DNA of 64,000 nt from Yponomeuta sedellus (Eukaryota > Arthropoda > Insecta > Lepidoptera > Yponomeutidae): positions 8,999,321-9,063,320 of the forward strand of contig OW203751.1 in NCBI GenBank assembly GCA_934045075.1. The letters are read 5' to 3'. The translations under genes and the position numbers were made by a program. Each line of letters opens with the position of its first letter. The first letter of the stretch is position 1. Of this stretch, positions 28,290 to 42,100 are shown in pieces. The notes below the pieces were generated by a model. It was not told where the DNA came from. It searched no databases and saw nothing but the letters and a program-made list of their open reading frames with translations.

Positions 28290-28545
28290 GACTCGTGCTA
28301 AGGACAATTTTAAAAACCTATTTAGAGGCTTAAATTCCACCCATGCCGGTACTCGAACCAGCGGCCTCTGGCTAACCGTGCCAGCGCTCTCCCAAGAGAG
28401 CTAATGGGCGACTCACCGGCATCAGTGAAATTTCGAACCTTTTTACAATACTCTCTGCATTACGTACAGGCAGCAACATCTGGCTAAAGTAATTTGAATC
28501 ACTTGCAGCCCCGAGTACCTACTTTGCAGTTAAGTTACCAAGTTG
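28290..28545 (-). mobile_element. tRNA SINE unit (tail, tRNA module, leader)
   Basis: On the minus strand: leader (28430-28540), tRNA module with box B complement GTACTCGAACC, and the end TAGGTTTTTAAAATTGTCCT. It lacks the inverted half. Confidence 0.65.
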
Positions 28546-28705
28546 ACAGATAAGGTATTATCATATAGAAAGCAAATGTAAGAGTTCACATTCAGAAGCA
28601 TTTTACAAATACATAAAACGACGAATAGTTTTCTTGTTACAGAACGCCAAGCTTACACCTAAAATATACGTTATTGATTATTTTAAGTTTTATTACACAA
28701 CTATT

Positions 28706-28803
28706 ACCAACCCGGTCTTGGCCCCCGCGGTGGAGTATGGCCTAATGTTCCTGAGATGCAGGAAGAGACCGTTCCCCAGCAGTGGGGACCAACGAGGGTT
28801 GAT
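28706..28803 (+). mobile_element. 5S-SINE A tail fragment
   Basis: ACCAACCCGGTCTTGGCCCC to CCCCAGCAGTGGGGACC: only the last 100 bases of the family. Confidence 0.6.
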
Positions 28804-28804
28804 A

Positions 28805-29300
28805 TCGACACAACTACTGACATTCGTTCCAATTACATATTTTAAAATTACTGATATTAGCTCTACTTATCTACATTAACAATTATTGACATTCGTTCCA
28901 ATTAATTACTCTGAAATTATTGACATTCGTTCCAATTAATTACTCTGAAATTATTGACATTCGTTCCAATTAATTACTCTGAAATTATTGACATTCGTTC
29001 CAATTAATTACTCTGAAATTATTGACATTCGTACTTTCTATAAAATTATTGACGATCGTTCCAATCCTTCCAAATACACTTTAAAATCATGGGTTTTGCT
29101 CTGATTACCTCCTTTAAAATTATTGACGATCGTTTCAATTAGGTACTTTGGACTCATTGACATTCGTACTTACTTTAAAATTATTGACATCCGTTCCAGT
29201 TGCATATTTTAAGATTATTGACATTCGTTCCAATTAGGTACCTATATAGTATAAAATTATTGACATTCATTCCAATTTCCAACTTTAAAGTTATTGAGAC
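28805..29300 (+). repeat. 34-bp minisatellite
   Basis: Units with ATTATTGACATTCGTTCCAA repeat. Four central units (28887-29020) are near identical at 34-bp spacing, with degenerate units on both sides to about 29290. No spacer diversity and no cas-like gene, so this is a satellite. Confidence 0.85.
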
Positions 29301-29694
29301 ACCTACCTAGTCTTACATTCAATTTATAGTAAATATTCAATTATCTTCAAGTAACAAGATACTGCAAGAACCCCAGTAAGTGCATTTATTATTTATTTTG
29401 TGACCTTATTCCATCTAGCTCCATAATTAAAATTTACAATTATGACCCTAGACCAGGAAAACATTTCTCGCCAATTAAATAATTTGCAGTAAATTCAGTA
29501 CAGTTAGACCGCCGAGACGCAGGCGACGCAGCGAAGGCAGCGCAGATTTTGTAAAGCACGGAACGCCATTGAGCTACATACGCTGCGGCGCAGGCACGTG
29601 CGACGCAGACATGTGTCTGCCCTGCTCTGCGTCTCGTTGTAGTGCGCGACGCGTGCACGTCGAGGCGTGTTTACTAACAATTTTGTTGCAATGA

Positions 29695-29960
29695 TAGAAC
29701 ATTGCTGTGTGGTGTCGGCCTAGAGAATAGCACCAACCCAAATTCTTCCCGCGGGTGTCGTAAAAGGCGACTAAGGGACACAAACCGGGGGCTGGGCAGC
29801 AGCGCCTCCTGCAGTGCAATTACACCAAACTGCGATCCCCAACCCATGCGGGTTTATGCCCAACGTGGGGATTATGGGCATTACCCCCCAATGATGGCAC
29901 AACCTTGCGCTGTGGCGCTCATTAGGGGAGGGCTATGTCCAGCAGTGGACTAGTATAGCC
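29695..29960 (+). mobile_element. RTE-like 3' element, ~260 bp
   Basis: GTGTGGTGTCGGCCTAGAGA, GTCGTAAAAGGCGACTAAGG, GGGCATTACCCCCCAATGAT, then CAGCAGTGGACTAGTATAGC. This is the longest copy of the non-coding family seen at eight or more other sites. Confidence 0.65.
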
Positions 29961-30227
29961 TGTCGTAGACAGAACATTTAATTGAATTAGTTCCCTGTAG
30001 TAGTATGTAGTAGACAGAACATTTAATTGAATTAGTTCCCTGTGACCTTGTTTGTATAATACCAATTATGCAGACTATTCAAAAAAGACATTGAAAGAGT
30101 TATTATGGGTGAGAATTGCCAAGGAATTTAGCGAATAGTTGCGTCGCAGCATGCGGTGAGGGCCTATGTCTGCCTCAACTGCCCTGCCCTGTACTGAACT
30201 GTGCTGCGCTGTTCTGCATCGCCTGCG

Positions 30228-30310
30228 TCTCAGCATGTGCTCAGCCTCATAGTTGGGCCATTGCACGCAGCAAGCGCTGAGGTATTTTAACACTTCAGAC
30301 ACTTAGAGTA
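30228..30310 (-). repeat. SINE type-4 tail fragment
   Basis: CTCATAGTTGGGCCATTG and AGCAAGCGCTGAGGTA match 7420-7470 and, reversed, 14385-14440. Confidence 0.45.
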
Positions 30311-30378
30311 CATGCCAAATTATTTTCTTTGTATTAATAGTTGAATCAAATCAAAAATGTATGTATGTGTAAAATTTT

Positions 30379-30528
30379 AAGAGTCGCCCATTGGCTCAAT
30401 TGGTAGAGCGCTGGTACGGATAGCCAGAGGTTGCGGGTTCGAATCCCGGCATGGGTGAAATTTTTAGCCTCTAAATAGGTTTTTAAATTTGTTCCTTAGC
30501 ACGGGTTAGTGCATTAAAAATAAAAATA
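30379..30528 (+). mobile_element. tRNA SINE, sense half plus A-rich tail, with duplication
   Basis: It starts near GAGTCGCCCATTGGCTCAAT and ends ATTAAAAATAAAAATAGT. Identical 12-bp repeats GTGTAAAATTTT flank it (30367-30378, 30529-30540). It fixes the family 3' end at the A-rich tail and shows that a sense half alone can insert. Confidence 0.8.
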
Positions 30529-30751
30529 GTGTAAAATTTTTATAGTCAAATTGGCTCATTCGAAATAATAATCTCAAAACATACTGGGGCGCTAATTAAA
30601 TGTCAAAAGTAATCCAGACCTTATCCCTTATAGATTAAGTGCGAGATTCCTACCGCAATCTCCCGGCTAGGAGCCTAAAGAGGTAGTAGCCCGTCGCTGC
30701 TTGGAACAGTTTATGCACCCAGTATAATCTGAAAAAAAAACATTTATATTT

Positions 30752-31112
30752 AGTTATCAACCCTTGTATGTCCCCACTGCTGGGGCACGGGTCTTTTCCT
30801 GCATCGCAGGAAGGTTAGGCCATACTCTACCACGGGGGCCAAGTCCGGGTTGGTCAAGGATTCTAAGACAGTGGCGGCCCGTACTGTCAGAAGTTATCAA
30901 GCCGCCCATAAGGCCTCTGACATGGCTTAACGGCTGCCATTACATGACAGCCGGCACCAACGGCTTTACGTGCCTTGCGAAGCACGGAAGCGCTCGGAAA
31001 AATGCCACTAGCGGTAGTCACGGGACAGTCACCCATCCTGCACCTGACCGCGCCTGTTGTTGCCTAACTCAAGTGATTGATTCTAATCACTCGGTTCGCC
31101 CAGGTCACGAGC
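30752..31112 (-). mobile_element. 5S rRNA-derived SINE, subfamily A, near full length
   Basis: Antisense: tail GTTATCAACCCTTGTATGTC at 30753, 5S-like head (complement of CAACAACAGGCGCGGTCAGG) near 31045-31064, ending CACGAGCGC. Confidence 0.8.
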
Positions 31113-31339
31113 GCATTTGGTACAACAATATAATATTAATAACCACACGCTGTATAAGGAAGAAATCCCAACGTCTTCAAGATTTTAAGTGCATACTCGG
31201 CCCTCGATCCACTATAGAAGTGATGTTAGACATATGGAATTTGACTAACCTCTTTAGCTTCGTCCGGGCTTGTGGGAGGGATTCAGCTGTGTCCTTCAAG
31301 ATGAACCGTCTGAAAATACACAAAGAAATGAAATGAAAT

Positions 31340-31480
31340 CAATTTTATTTCAACGTGAGGAATTCACATTCGCTTAGCTGAATGTCACTGTACAATGTAA
31401 AATGTAAGCCGCTGCCGTATTGTACGGGAGAAAAACGCAGCGGACCAAAATACTCCACTCTGACCATCTTTTCTCAAGTC
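31340..31480. mobile_element. Unclassified retroelement 3' end, copy 1
   Basis: GAATGTCACTGTACAATGTA, TGTAAGCCGCTGCCGTATTG and TCTGACCATCTTTTCTCAAG recur in inverse orientation at 37455-37600. The long AAT run follows directly. Confidence 0.5.
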
Positions 31481-31799
<319 letters not shown>

Positions 31800-32049
31800 G
31801 CCATTTATTTCCAAAAAATATTACATGCCTGATTCATTCACATAAAATAATTTGATATATAATAAAATCATAATCTCATTAACATTTCTCAAGTCATATT
31901 AAATCTAATATATCGGTTGCCTCCCATACGTATGATAAGATTTCATGATTGCCATGAATAATTCATCATCTTTATGTGGAACGAAAACATGTGAAAAATA
32001 AAGAATTTCCGAGGTAACATCAATAAAATCAGCACTTTGATGTTAATAT

Positions 32050-32190
32050 ATTCTTTCTAATGCACTAACCCGTGCTAAGGACAATTTAAAAAAAATATAT
32101 TTAGAGGCGCTGGCACGGATAGCCAGAGGTCGCGGGTTCGAATCCCGGCATGGGTGGAATTTTTAGCCTTTAGAGGCTAATAGGTTTTTT
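32050..32190. mobile_element. Fold-back tRNA SINE, central part deleted
   Basis: On the plus strand an inverted tail (CTAATGCACTAACCCGTGCT) and TATTTAGAGGC join directly to GCTGGCACGGATAGCC, then box B and the outer end. This is similar to the 8007-8118 copy. Confidence 0.6.
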
Positions 32191-32240
32191 AAAACTTTGA
32201 TGTTTTATTATGATGTTATATTTTGATTTTATAAAAAGGT

Positions 32241-32749
32241 GGAAATGGCATGACGAAAGATCTTTAAATCCTCTTCCGTAATATGGGGGTACATTATTTA
32301 CAAAAAAACCTGCATTAAAAAGCTATTTAGAGGCAAAAAATTCCACCCATGCCGGGACTCGAACCGGCGACTACCAACATCAGTGAAATTTCGAACCTCT
32401 TCACAATACTCTCTGTATTACGTCCAGGCAGCGACATCTGGCTTAAGTAATTTGCATCACTTGCATTTCTGTGCAAATTGTATTACAGCCATTAACTACC
32501 GTTTAATGAAGGTTAAAGCCATATTTCAAATAACTAGTCGTCACAACAATGCACGGGTGAAGTTTACCATTGTATACCCAAGCGTGACGTCACGCGGTGT
32601 AATGAGTGTTTCAGGCAAAATATGTAGCAGGATTATAATGTTTTATTTTATTGAAAATAAACTAAATTAGTGTGTTAAGTCCTTTTAATAAGTACATTCC
32701 CCGAATATCGTTAAATCATTAATTTTTTGATACTGTCGTCACGTCTATT
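32241..32749. mobile_element. TIR DNA element (short copy), interrupted by a SINE
   Basis: Ends GGCATGACGAAAGATC and the complement of AATAGACGTGACGACAGTAT. It shares GTGACGTCACGCGGTG with 22652-23918. A tRNA SINE unit (about 32310-32470, minus strand) sits inside. Confidence 0.6.
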
Positions 32750-32964
32750 CAAAATTTTATAAAATAATTACGTAACGAAATAGGTATCTATCTGTTCATG
32801 AGAATATCGAGAATATGAAAATTAGGTAAAGTGACATATAGAATTATGTGTCAGTTTACGTAATTCTTGTAAGGTACTGTCATTACTGCACACAGCAAAA
32901 TATCACAAGGAAAACGAGCTTTTCCTTCAGGCGAGACTCAGTGAAGGCTGATGAAGAAACAGTC

Positions 32965-33169
32965 TTACCTGATCCCCAGCATGTAGGCTCCAATATAAGC
33001 CTCCCAGTTCAGGCCGGCTGGCCAGAGGTTGAAGCTAGCCCCATCAGTCTTGGTGCTGGCCGTTTCGTGGAGCGTCTTCAGTTCGGCCACAGCGAAGTGC
33101 CACTCGTGGTTAGCGAAGTACTCCCCGGTGGCAGCGGCCATCTTGAATCGGCGGGCTAGCTTCATCATT
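32965..33169 (-). CDS. FAR gene 2 last visible exon (FAR_C)
   Basis: Encodes [40 protein letters not shown], then [20 protein letters not shown] and R. Acceptor ACCCGCAG. Read straight on, it stops at TAA 32967-32965; spliced at 32969 it would need another exon, which I could not find in 24113-32960. Confidence 0.85.
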
Positions 33170-36100
33170 CTGCGGGTCAAGGCAGAACACGGGTTATTTT
33201 TTCATAAAAAAAAACAAAAATACAAAATATTTATTGATACAACCAAAATTATTGTTACATACACTTTTGCTGGGATTCCCTTGTAAGTATAAAATACCTG
33301 TGCCAGGGAAACCCGCTCTTCCACAACGTATAAAGGTTGAACAACTAAAATTAACTTTTGAATCTTATTTTTATAAAGATTGTTAAGTTATAGAAATGTG
33401 GTGTGCGTGTGTGTGTCTGTGTGTGAGAGTTTACGTGTGTTTGTTTGTTTGTGTGTATGTATGTGTGTGTGTGTGTTTTATATTTATTCATGTTTATTAC
33501 ACTAATTATATTACATTTCATCGTCATCATCAACCCATTATGTCCCCACCGAGGGGCACGGGTCTCTTCCCTGAGGAAGGTATAGGCCATACTCCACCAC
33601 GGGAGCCAAGTCCGGATTGGCGGAGGCTTGCAAGACTAGGGTCTTGCCTTACTGTCAGAAGTTTTAAGCCTCCCTAAGGCCTCAGACTTAGCTCAACGAC
33701 TGGCATCTATTGACGGAAGCCACTATCTGCTTACACAGCACGGAACCGCCACTAGCGTTAGTCATAGACGATCCACACATCCACACACTGAACGCACCCG
33801 ATGTTGTTTAATCTTCGTCATAGTTTAAGATCGTTTAGGCAGCCGGGGCCACGAAAACAATCACAATCAATTGTCATAATTTTATACACACTGAAATCTG
33901 TATAAGATTTCCTGACTCTATTGTTAGTGCTGACTCAGTGAACTGTTTTAAAAATAGACTGGATAATTATGTAAAAACCAAAAACAATCAAGTGCAGTGA
34001 TAAGACATACACGCATCAGCTCTAAGCTGCTAGTGTATCAAATAATAATAATAATATTAATAATTTGATCCCTCTTGTCTTACGCAAATCGCCAATCTTT
34101 TAATGAGTCCGCTGTCTGTTGATTTTCATTTTTAATTTTCAACTTAATTGACTACGGCAGTTTCATGTATGTTTTTAATTTGATTAAAATGATTAATTTC
34201 ACGCTGTTCCTTTCTTTTAATACTATGTTACTTAAGAAGAGTTATTAGTTTTTGGCCATTTTTTCGATTGGCATCATAAAAGAGGGGGTTTTTTTTTTAA
34301 TTTAAGTCGGTTCGATTCCCAGACAAGGCAAGAAATTTTTAGAAAATCTTTGAATGCAGAATTACTATCTTTTAAAAATAACATAAAGTCTTCTTTCAGC
34401 AAAATATCCTATCTACGATATTTAAGGTGCTTTCCCTTCATGGCCCATAACTTTAGGACGCCCTGTATACAAAACCACCGTGTATAAACGCGATAATTTA
34501 TTAAGTAAAACGTAATAATTACCTTATTTCCCTACGTTTCGGCAGCGTTACGTTAAGAAATACTTTCACGCTCACTTCGCCCAACGAAAAGTACAACGTT
34601 CACACGCTGCTGGCGTGAACATTCTCAAGCGGTAGAGCTCTCTATTAATACTACCCTAAGGTCCAAACTCACATGGCTTTCCTTCCCTGCGCTCGCAGCA
34701 GCATGTCGTAGAGGAAGGCCGGCAAGAAGTGGCACGTCACTTCCCAGAAGGTGTTGACGAATCGGGACTCGGTAAATGAGAAGTTCGGGTACCACATCAC
34801 GTATCTGCGAAGGATAGAGAACAATTTTACAATTTATTATTTACATAACCTCACGCCTGTATCCCAGAGGGGTAGACCGAGACCAGGGACTACCACTTGC
34901 CACGACCCTGACAGATCACCTTCGCTTCACCAACGTTCATAAGTCGTTGCATGCACGCACGCCGGTTTCGGGTACTTTTTATCTTTCCCTTTGCTAATAC
35001 ATCCCCTATCTGGTCGATGTATGTCCGCCTGGGACGACCCTTACCAACCCAAATTTATTATTTACTAGCTGACCCAGCGAACTTCGTACCGCCTGTCATC
35101 GATTCTTAAAATTTTTGATTTTTTCTCTCCGTAAGAACCATCCACGTACTTCAAGGAATATTATAAAGAAATAATTAGCAAAATCGGTTCAGCTGATCTC
35201 GAGATTTGCGCTCACCAACACAATCAGTGATTATTTTTTATATTATTTAGATATTCTTTTTCTTGTACTAGCCCGTGCTGAGGACAATTTGTATCATTAT
35301 TATTAATGAAATGAAATGAAAAGGTTTTATTCAAAGTAGCACAGAAACTGCGGCTTAATGAACGTTACAATTCAAACTAGGTGTCCATTTCAAAATCTAG
35401 ATCATTTAGGAGAAAAAATGGACAAAAAAACTCCTAACTTAGTCTTTTCAAAAGTCCTTAATTAACATAGTTTACATTATAAACATAGAACTCATACATT
35501 GTACTGGCTTTCATTCCAGACCTCATTGTCATCTAAATAATCCTTTATGTTATAGTAGCCCTTTTGGCACAAAGTGTGCTAACATATTTTTTGAACCGCG
35601 ATTCAGGCAAGCTTAATATATCTTCAGGGATTTTATTATAGAAGCGTATACAATGCCCCATGAAGGATGTATTAACCTTTGCCAGCCTAAATAGTGGGAA
35701 CAAAAGTTTATGTTTATTTCTAGTATTTACATTATAATTCTTTATTTGGAAATCGAACGGCACAACATAACAAAAAAATATCTGCCAACAATTATTGTAA
35801 CAATAAAGCCAAGAATAGATTTTTCTTGTAAATATTACTATACAATATCAAGCAGTGGAGCAAATTAAATATGAATATGTTTTAATTAAATGAAATTGGG
35901 AAGTGGACGGGGCGAGGAGAGGGAGGGGTGTATGTGTGTACGTGCGTGTGTGTACGTGACTGTATGTGTGCGTGTGCGTGTGTGTTTGTGTGAGTGTGTG
36001 TGTGATTAGTTGAGTAGCACCTGTAGAATACATACATACATACATACATACATACATACATACATACATACATACATACATACATACATACATACATACA

Positions 36101-39100
36101 TACATACATACATACATACATACATACATACATACATACATACATACATACATACATACATACATACATACATACATACATACATACATACATACATACA
36201 TACATACATACATACATACATACATACACATGCACACTCTCTCTCTTTTACTTTAATGTTTTGCATTCTCCACTATCTGTCCTCTAGTGTTAATAAAATC
36301 GTATTTATTGTAACTTTGATTGTACTCTTTCTGAATCATCATCATCCCATTATGTCCGTATTTAGGGGCACAGGCCTCTTCTCTGAGGAAGGTATAGGCC
36401 ATACTCCACCACGGGGGCCAAGTCCGGATCGGTGAAGGCTGGCAAGACTAGTGGCTGGTCCTACAGTCAGAAGTTTTCAAGCCGCCCCTAAGGCCTGTGA
36501 CTTGGCTTAACAACTACCATCTATCGACGAAAATGATATTTATTATAAAACTTAAAGAAGGTTAAATACCCCGTACTACGTAAAAACCTGTGTTACGAAA
36601 AGTCCTGCTCTTTCGATTACCTTTGTGAAAAAAAACGACGGCCTCGGTGGCGCAGCGGTTTGGCACGCTGACTGTAAAACCGAAGGTCTCGGGTTCAATC
36701 CCCGGCCTGGTCGAACTAGGAAAGAACTTTTCTAGTTTGTCTCGGGTCTTGGATGTTATCTATGTATTTATTGTATTAAATCTATAGTCGAGTTAGCACC
36801 TATAACACAAGTCATTTAGTTGTACTTAGTATAGGGCTAACGAGATCTGTGTAATATGTCCATGAATATTTATTTATATGAATTATTATTATTTTTTACA
36901 ATTTCTTAAAATAGTAGTATACAGTTCGATATTACTTTTCAACAAATGCTTATAACGAAAGGCAAGGATTTTGGGCCAAACGTTCTTGGCCCATATATGC
37001 GGATGATCGAGATGATCGAAAGATACGGAATTCAGAGTGCAGTTTCGGTACAATATATTCGGGAACTCGGGAAGTAAATAGATAATTTAGGAAAAGTAAA
37101 AAAAGGAGACAAAAGTTAATGACTCTTCAGCATAGATGGTATTGCATGAGACGTAATTGCATATTAACAACTATATGATACATTCTATAACTGACAAAAA
37201 CTTAACTGCAGGTTTGCTAAAGGTCATTCGAATGGTAGCGTGGTGTTCGGGTCATCTATCTCCCTCCAAAATGGTTGAGACTGATGATGGCTGACCTCTG
37301 CGTTATGCTCGTGAACGAGTGCTGTTCGTGTGTGTTCGCAGCACTTATGTTTTCCTCTACTATTGTGAGACATTTGACTAATGCTTTGGCATTTAGGGTT
37401 GTCAATGGCAATCTTATTAGGTTTACATTATGGCAACTGATGTATTTGGTATTAGGATGACTTGAGAAAAGATGGTCAGAATGGAGTTCTTTTTCCTGCT
37501 GCATTTTTCTCCACTACAATACGGCCCGAAGGCAGCGGCTTACATTTTATATTGTACATTGACATTCAGCAAATAGAAAGTTAATTATTTACGTTGAAAT
37601 AAATTGGATTGAAGTGAATTGTATTGAATTGCATCACAGATCATACTGATGGGCAAGTCTTTAGCGCTGATTTTTTGTCTCTGACATATGTATGACATTT
37701 TTGACAGCCTATGACATTACGACGAGACCGTACCAACAAACTCAACTGTACACTTACTTGGTAGGGTTCTCGCGAGCCCACTTGAGGCACAGATCAGTGA
37801 AGTGACCCCATTGCAGAGGGTTGATCGATCCCGAGGTCACGTTGTATACTGGACAACGGCCGGGACTGCGAGGGCAAAATACACGGTTAAATGCTGAATT
37901 AAACTATAAATAAATTGACAGTGGACTACATAATATAGCCTGAAGAAGAAGAAGAAGAAATTGATTGTCATCAACTCTTGGTATGTCCTTACTGCTGGGA
38001 CATGGGTCTCTTCCTGAATCGCAGGAAGGTCAAGCAATACTCCACCACAGGGGCCGAGTCCGGATTGGTGGAGGATTGTAAGATAGTGGCGGAAATTACT
38101 GTCAGAAGCTATCAAGCCGCCCATAAGGCTTCTCAGATGGTTTAAGAAGGGAAGCGCTCGGAAAATGCCACTAGAAGTAGTCACGCGATGGTCACCCATC
38201 CAGTACCTGACCGCGCCTGTTGTTGCTTAACCGAGTACGTGATTGATTCAAATCACTCGGTTCCACTAGTCCACGAACGCTTCTAGGCTTACAAATACTA
38301 ATATTACGGATAAAGTTGAAATCGAGTCCAGAAATTTAAGATTTAAAACACTTCAGTCCATCATAAAACGTATCCAGATAATATGTTTCCAATATTCATT
38401 ATAAGTTCTCAAGATTCTATTAATTGGGAGAACTTTTGGGTAGTTTTCCAGAATAGCAGGAAAAAAGTGTCCCTTTTAATTCACGATCGGGTCAAGCACT
38501 AATTCAGTTAAAATGACTCACTTGTCGACGCCCTGTCGCCAGGCGGCCAGGATGCAGGAGTCGACCACCATGTCGACTGGCACCAGGTCGACCACATACT
38601 TTTTTCGGCAGTACCCTGAGCGGTACGTGCCGCGAGATATCTCCATTATTATGCCTGAGGGAATAATTATATAAAAGTATAGTAAACATGCATTTATTGC
38701 GACCAACAAAAGAAAAAGAAGAATAAAAGGAGAAAATACAAATAATGACTTCATAGTTTTTAAAAACCTATTTAGAGGCTTAAAATTGCACCCATGCCGG
38801 GACTCGAACCATGTTTTTTGGGGTAGAGACTCTGGGGCCATGGGGTCTAGAGGCGCGACTCCTGTTTCATTAACTCCTCCACAAATATGCAGCAATGGGT
38901 CTCTGACCCGAAAGCCACAAATATATAGCCCTGTCTGTATATTTGTGGCTTTCGGGTTAGAGACTCTGGGGCCATGAGGCCCGGAGGCGCGACTCCACTT
39001 TGAGGAGATCTCTTCGCGCCTGGCCGTCGCTTCAGGAGACCCGGGGGCTGGTTCCTACTTTGGCCAAAGGTTTGCAGTAGCACCGAGAAGGCGACAACGT

Positions 39101-42100
39101 ACTACTACGGTACTTCCCTGTCTGAGACCATCGGGCCCAAATATTTTATTGAAACTTCTTCTTCTTTTCGGGCCAGCGATTCGACCAGTCTATATTCTTA
39201 CTACCCAATAGTTGGGCACTGCAATCGCAGCGGCTCTGGCCTCTATCAACTCCTTCAGAGTGCAGGTGTAAGGGCACAATGGGCATTGGAGCAGGTGCAC
39301 CGTGGATTGAAACTACGAAATAGGTTTAAAAAGTAATTTGTCATACCCTATATTATAACGGTGTGCGAGTAATAGATTTACAGTCCCGTATAAAAGGGAG
39401 TAATAGTGTGTGAGTTACAAACCTAAAGTCCCTTCAAAAAGGGATTATAAAGAGGGATTTAAAAATATCCTTAAAAACAGAGGTTTCCAACTAAAACTTA
39501 CAATATAAATAAAAAAGGTTTACGAAAAATTTCTGTAGCCTTTTATGTGTGAAATGTAATGTGTATTGTAATGTTATTTAAGGTAAGTAATGTAATTTCA
39601 TGGGAAAGCGATACTGAAATACGAGTGCGTCTCGAAATTGCCCGAGCTTCATTTATGACGTTGAGTAAAGTACTGTGCTTTCGGCAACTCTCCATCAAAC
39701 TCCGCAATAAGATCCTGCATTGTTATATATGGCCTGTCGTTCTTTACGGATGCGAGTCATGGACCGTAAAGAAAGAACTCAAAAAAAGACTCGCGGCTTT
39801 CGAGATGTGGCGCTACCGACGAATGCTCCGGATCAGCTGGACCGAAAAAGTCACCAACGTTGAGGTCTCAGACGGATGGACACGAAGGTGGATCTTGTCC
39901 GCACCATCAAGCAGCGGAAAGTAGCTTACTTAAGCCATGTGCTGCGATGCAGTAAATACCAATTACTGCGGACTATTTTGATGGGCAAGGTGGAAGGAAA
40001 GAGAAAAGGCCGGGCAGGAGAAGGATGTTGTGCAACATCAAGGAGTGGACCGGTGTTAAAACCGCAGAGGAGCTGTTCAGAATTGCACTGAACAGAGATC
40101 GCTGTAAAGAGCTGACTGCCAACCTCCAGAATGGAGAGGCACTTTGAGAAGAAAAATGAAATGTGTCATATAATTTCTTTTTAAAAAGTTGTAGAAATAT
40201 TTTTTATTCTATATTTATTTTATTAAATAAAATAAAATAAATAAAAACAGCACTAAAATAATTGATTTTACCTATAATATAAAAATACAATCCCTAATTG
40301 GGCTTTGTATACTTTGTAAAGATAAAGTGTACACAGTTAATGATCAAAACGGAAACGATGGAACTGTCGTCGTCACCTTGTGACAAAAGTCCCCAAAATA
40401 AAACAGATTAAATAAAAAGAAGACAAATTTAACCAAATATTTTTAAAGATAAAAGTTGGAATTCTAAAGTTGATTTGGTTATACTTACTACGCGTAAAAT
40501 TATAGAGCTAAATGATTAATTTTAAAGATCATTACTGACTATGGTAGTGATAGTGTATCAGTAACAGAAAGATAACTATGATAGTGATAGAGAATCTGAC
40601 AGTAACAGAGAGGCTGAGAAGGACTGACTTATCACACTCTCACTGTCACTATCACAGTCACTTTCACTATCAGTGATAGCAGCATCAGCATAGCTACATG
40701 ATGGAAACTTTTATTTTAGAGTATACTTCAAATACAAGATGTGGCTTACCAGTGACACCATAAATATTATCGATCCAACCCGGGAACGGATCGTGCAGAG
40801 CAGCTGTCACTGAAAACAAAAGTGTATTTTATCTTTGTGAGGTTATAGAACATTTTATACATAATAAAACTGGTACGACTTCAGCACTGTGTTTTAATTA
40901 TACTAAACTAGCTAGTGACCGCGACTTCGTCTGCGCAGGCTTAGTATTTCGAGTAGCTTGTATTCATATCGACCCTTGTATGTCTCCACTTTTGATACCG
41001 CTGGACGCTGTATAAATCATCTCATTACGTAGATGCAAAAGGCGAATCATCATCATCATGTCCCCACTGCTGGGGCACAGGTCTCTTCTTGCATCGCAGG
41101 AAGGTTAGGCCATACTCCACCACGGGGGCGAAGTCCGGGTTGGTGGAGGATTGTAAGACAGTGGCGGGCCTTACTGTGAGAAGTTATGAAGCCGCCCATA
41201 AGGCCTCTGACATGGCTTAACGACTGCCATTATATGACAGCCGGCACCAACGGCTTAACGTGCCTTGCGAAGCACGGAAGCGCTCGGAAAAATGCCACTA
41301 GCGGTAGTCACGGGACGCTCACCCATCCCGTACCTGACCGCGCCTGTTGTTGCTTAACCAAGTGATTGATTCGCCATTCGCCTATGATTTGCCATGATAG
41401 GCCACGAGCGCTTGTATTAGCTTCAATTATTTTATATACAATCAATTATTTTCGGCCTGTACGTAATACAGAGAATATTGAAAAGAGGTTCGAAATTTCA
41501 CTCTTTCTCTCCCTGACAGAAGGCCTGTGCCCTGCAATGGGGCGTTTATAGGCTACATAAGACAGGTCTCGATCAGATTCACAGTGCTCTATAAATACTA
41601 TTAATATGATTGAGAGATTGCTGTTGGTTTACAAAAGTGATCTGTAAAAAACCTTTGATTTTTTTGCTTTTGGTGTCATTAATAGTTTCATTCTAATTTT
41701 ACTATTTTTATTTTTAATGCACTAACCCGTGCTAAGGACAATTTAAAAAAAATATTTAGAGGCTAAAAATTCCACCCATGCCGGGATTCGCACTGCGACC
41801 TCTGGCTGGCTAGCCGTGCCAGCGCTCTTTCCAACTGAGCTAATGTGCGACTCACCGGCATCAGTGAAATTTCGAACCTCTTTACATTATTCTCTGTATT
41901 TGTACGTAATGCAGGCAGCGACATCTGGCTGAAGTAAATTGCATCACTCACAGCCGCGAGTACCTACTTTGCAGTTAGGGTTTTACATCGCAATGATATC
42001 GCTGTACCCACATGGTTATACTATTTTAATTTTTAATGCACTAACCCGTGCTAAGGACAATTTTAAAAACCTATTTAGAGGCTAAACATTCCACCCATGC

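Noticed and set aside
28805..29300. CRISPR array
   Set aside because: Units are contiguous with no variable spacers and the genome is eukaryotic; this is a minisatellite.
30383..30460. Functional tRNA gene (box A, box B and a foldable cloverleaf with GCCCAT/ATGGGT acceptor)
   Set aside because: The loop position before the anticodon is not T, the module occurs over a dozen times in SINE context with flanking duplications, and copies carry the same non-tRNA tail. A SINE is the better explanation.
36006..36435. Met-Tyr-Val-Cys and His-Thr-Tyr-Ile repeat proteins
   Set aside because: Artefacts of the ACAT tetranucleotide run; the same occurs at 63215-63567.
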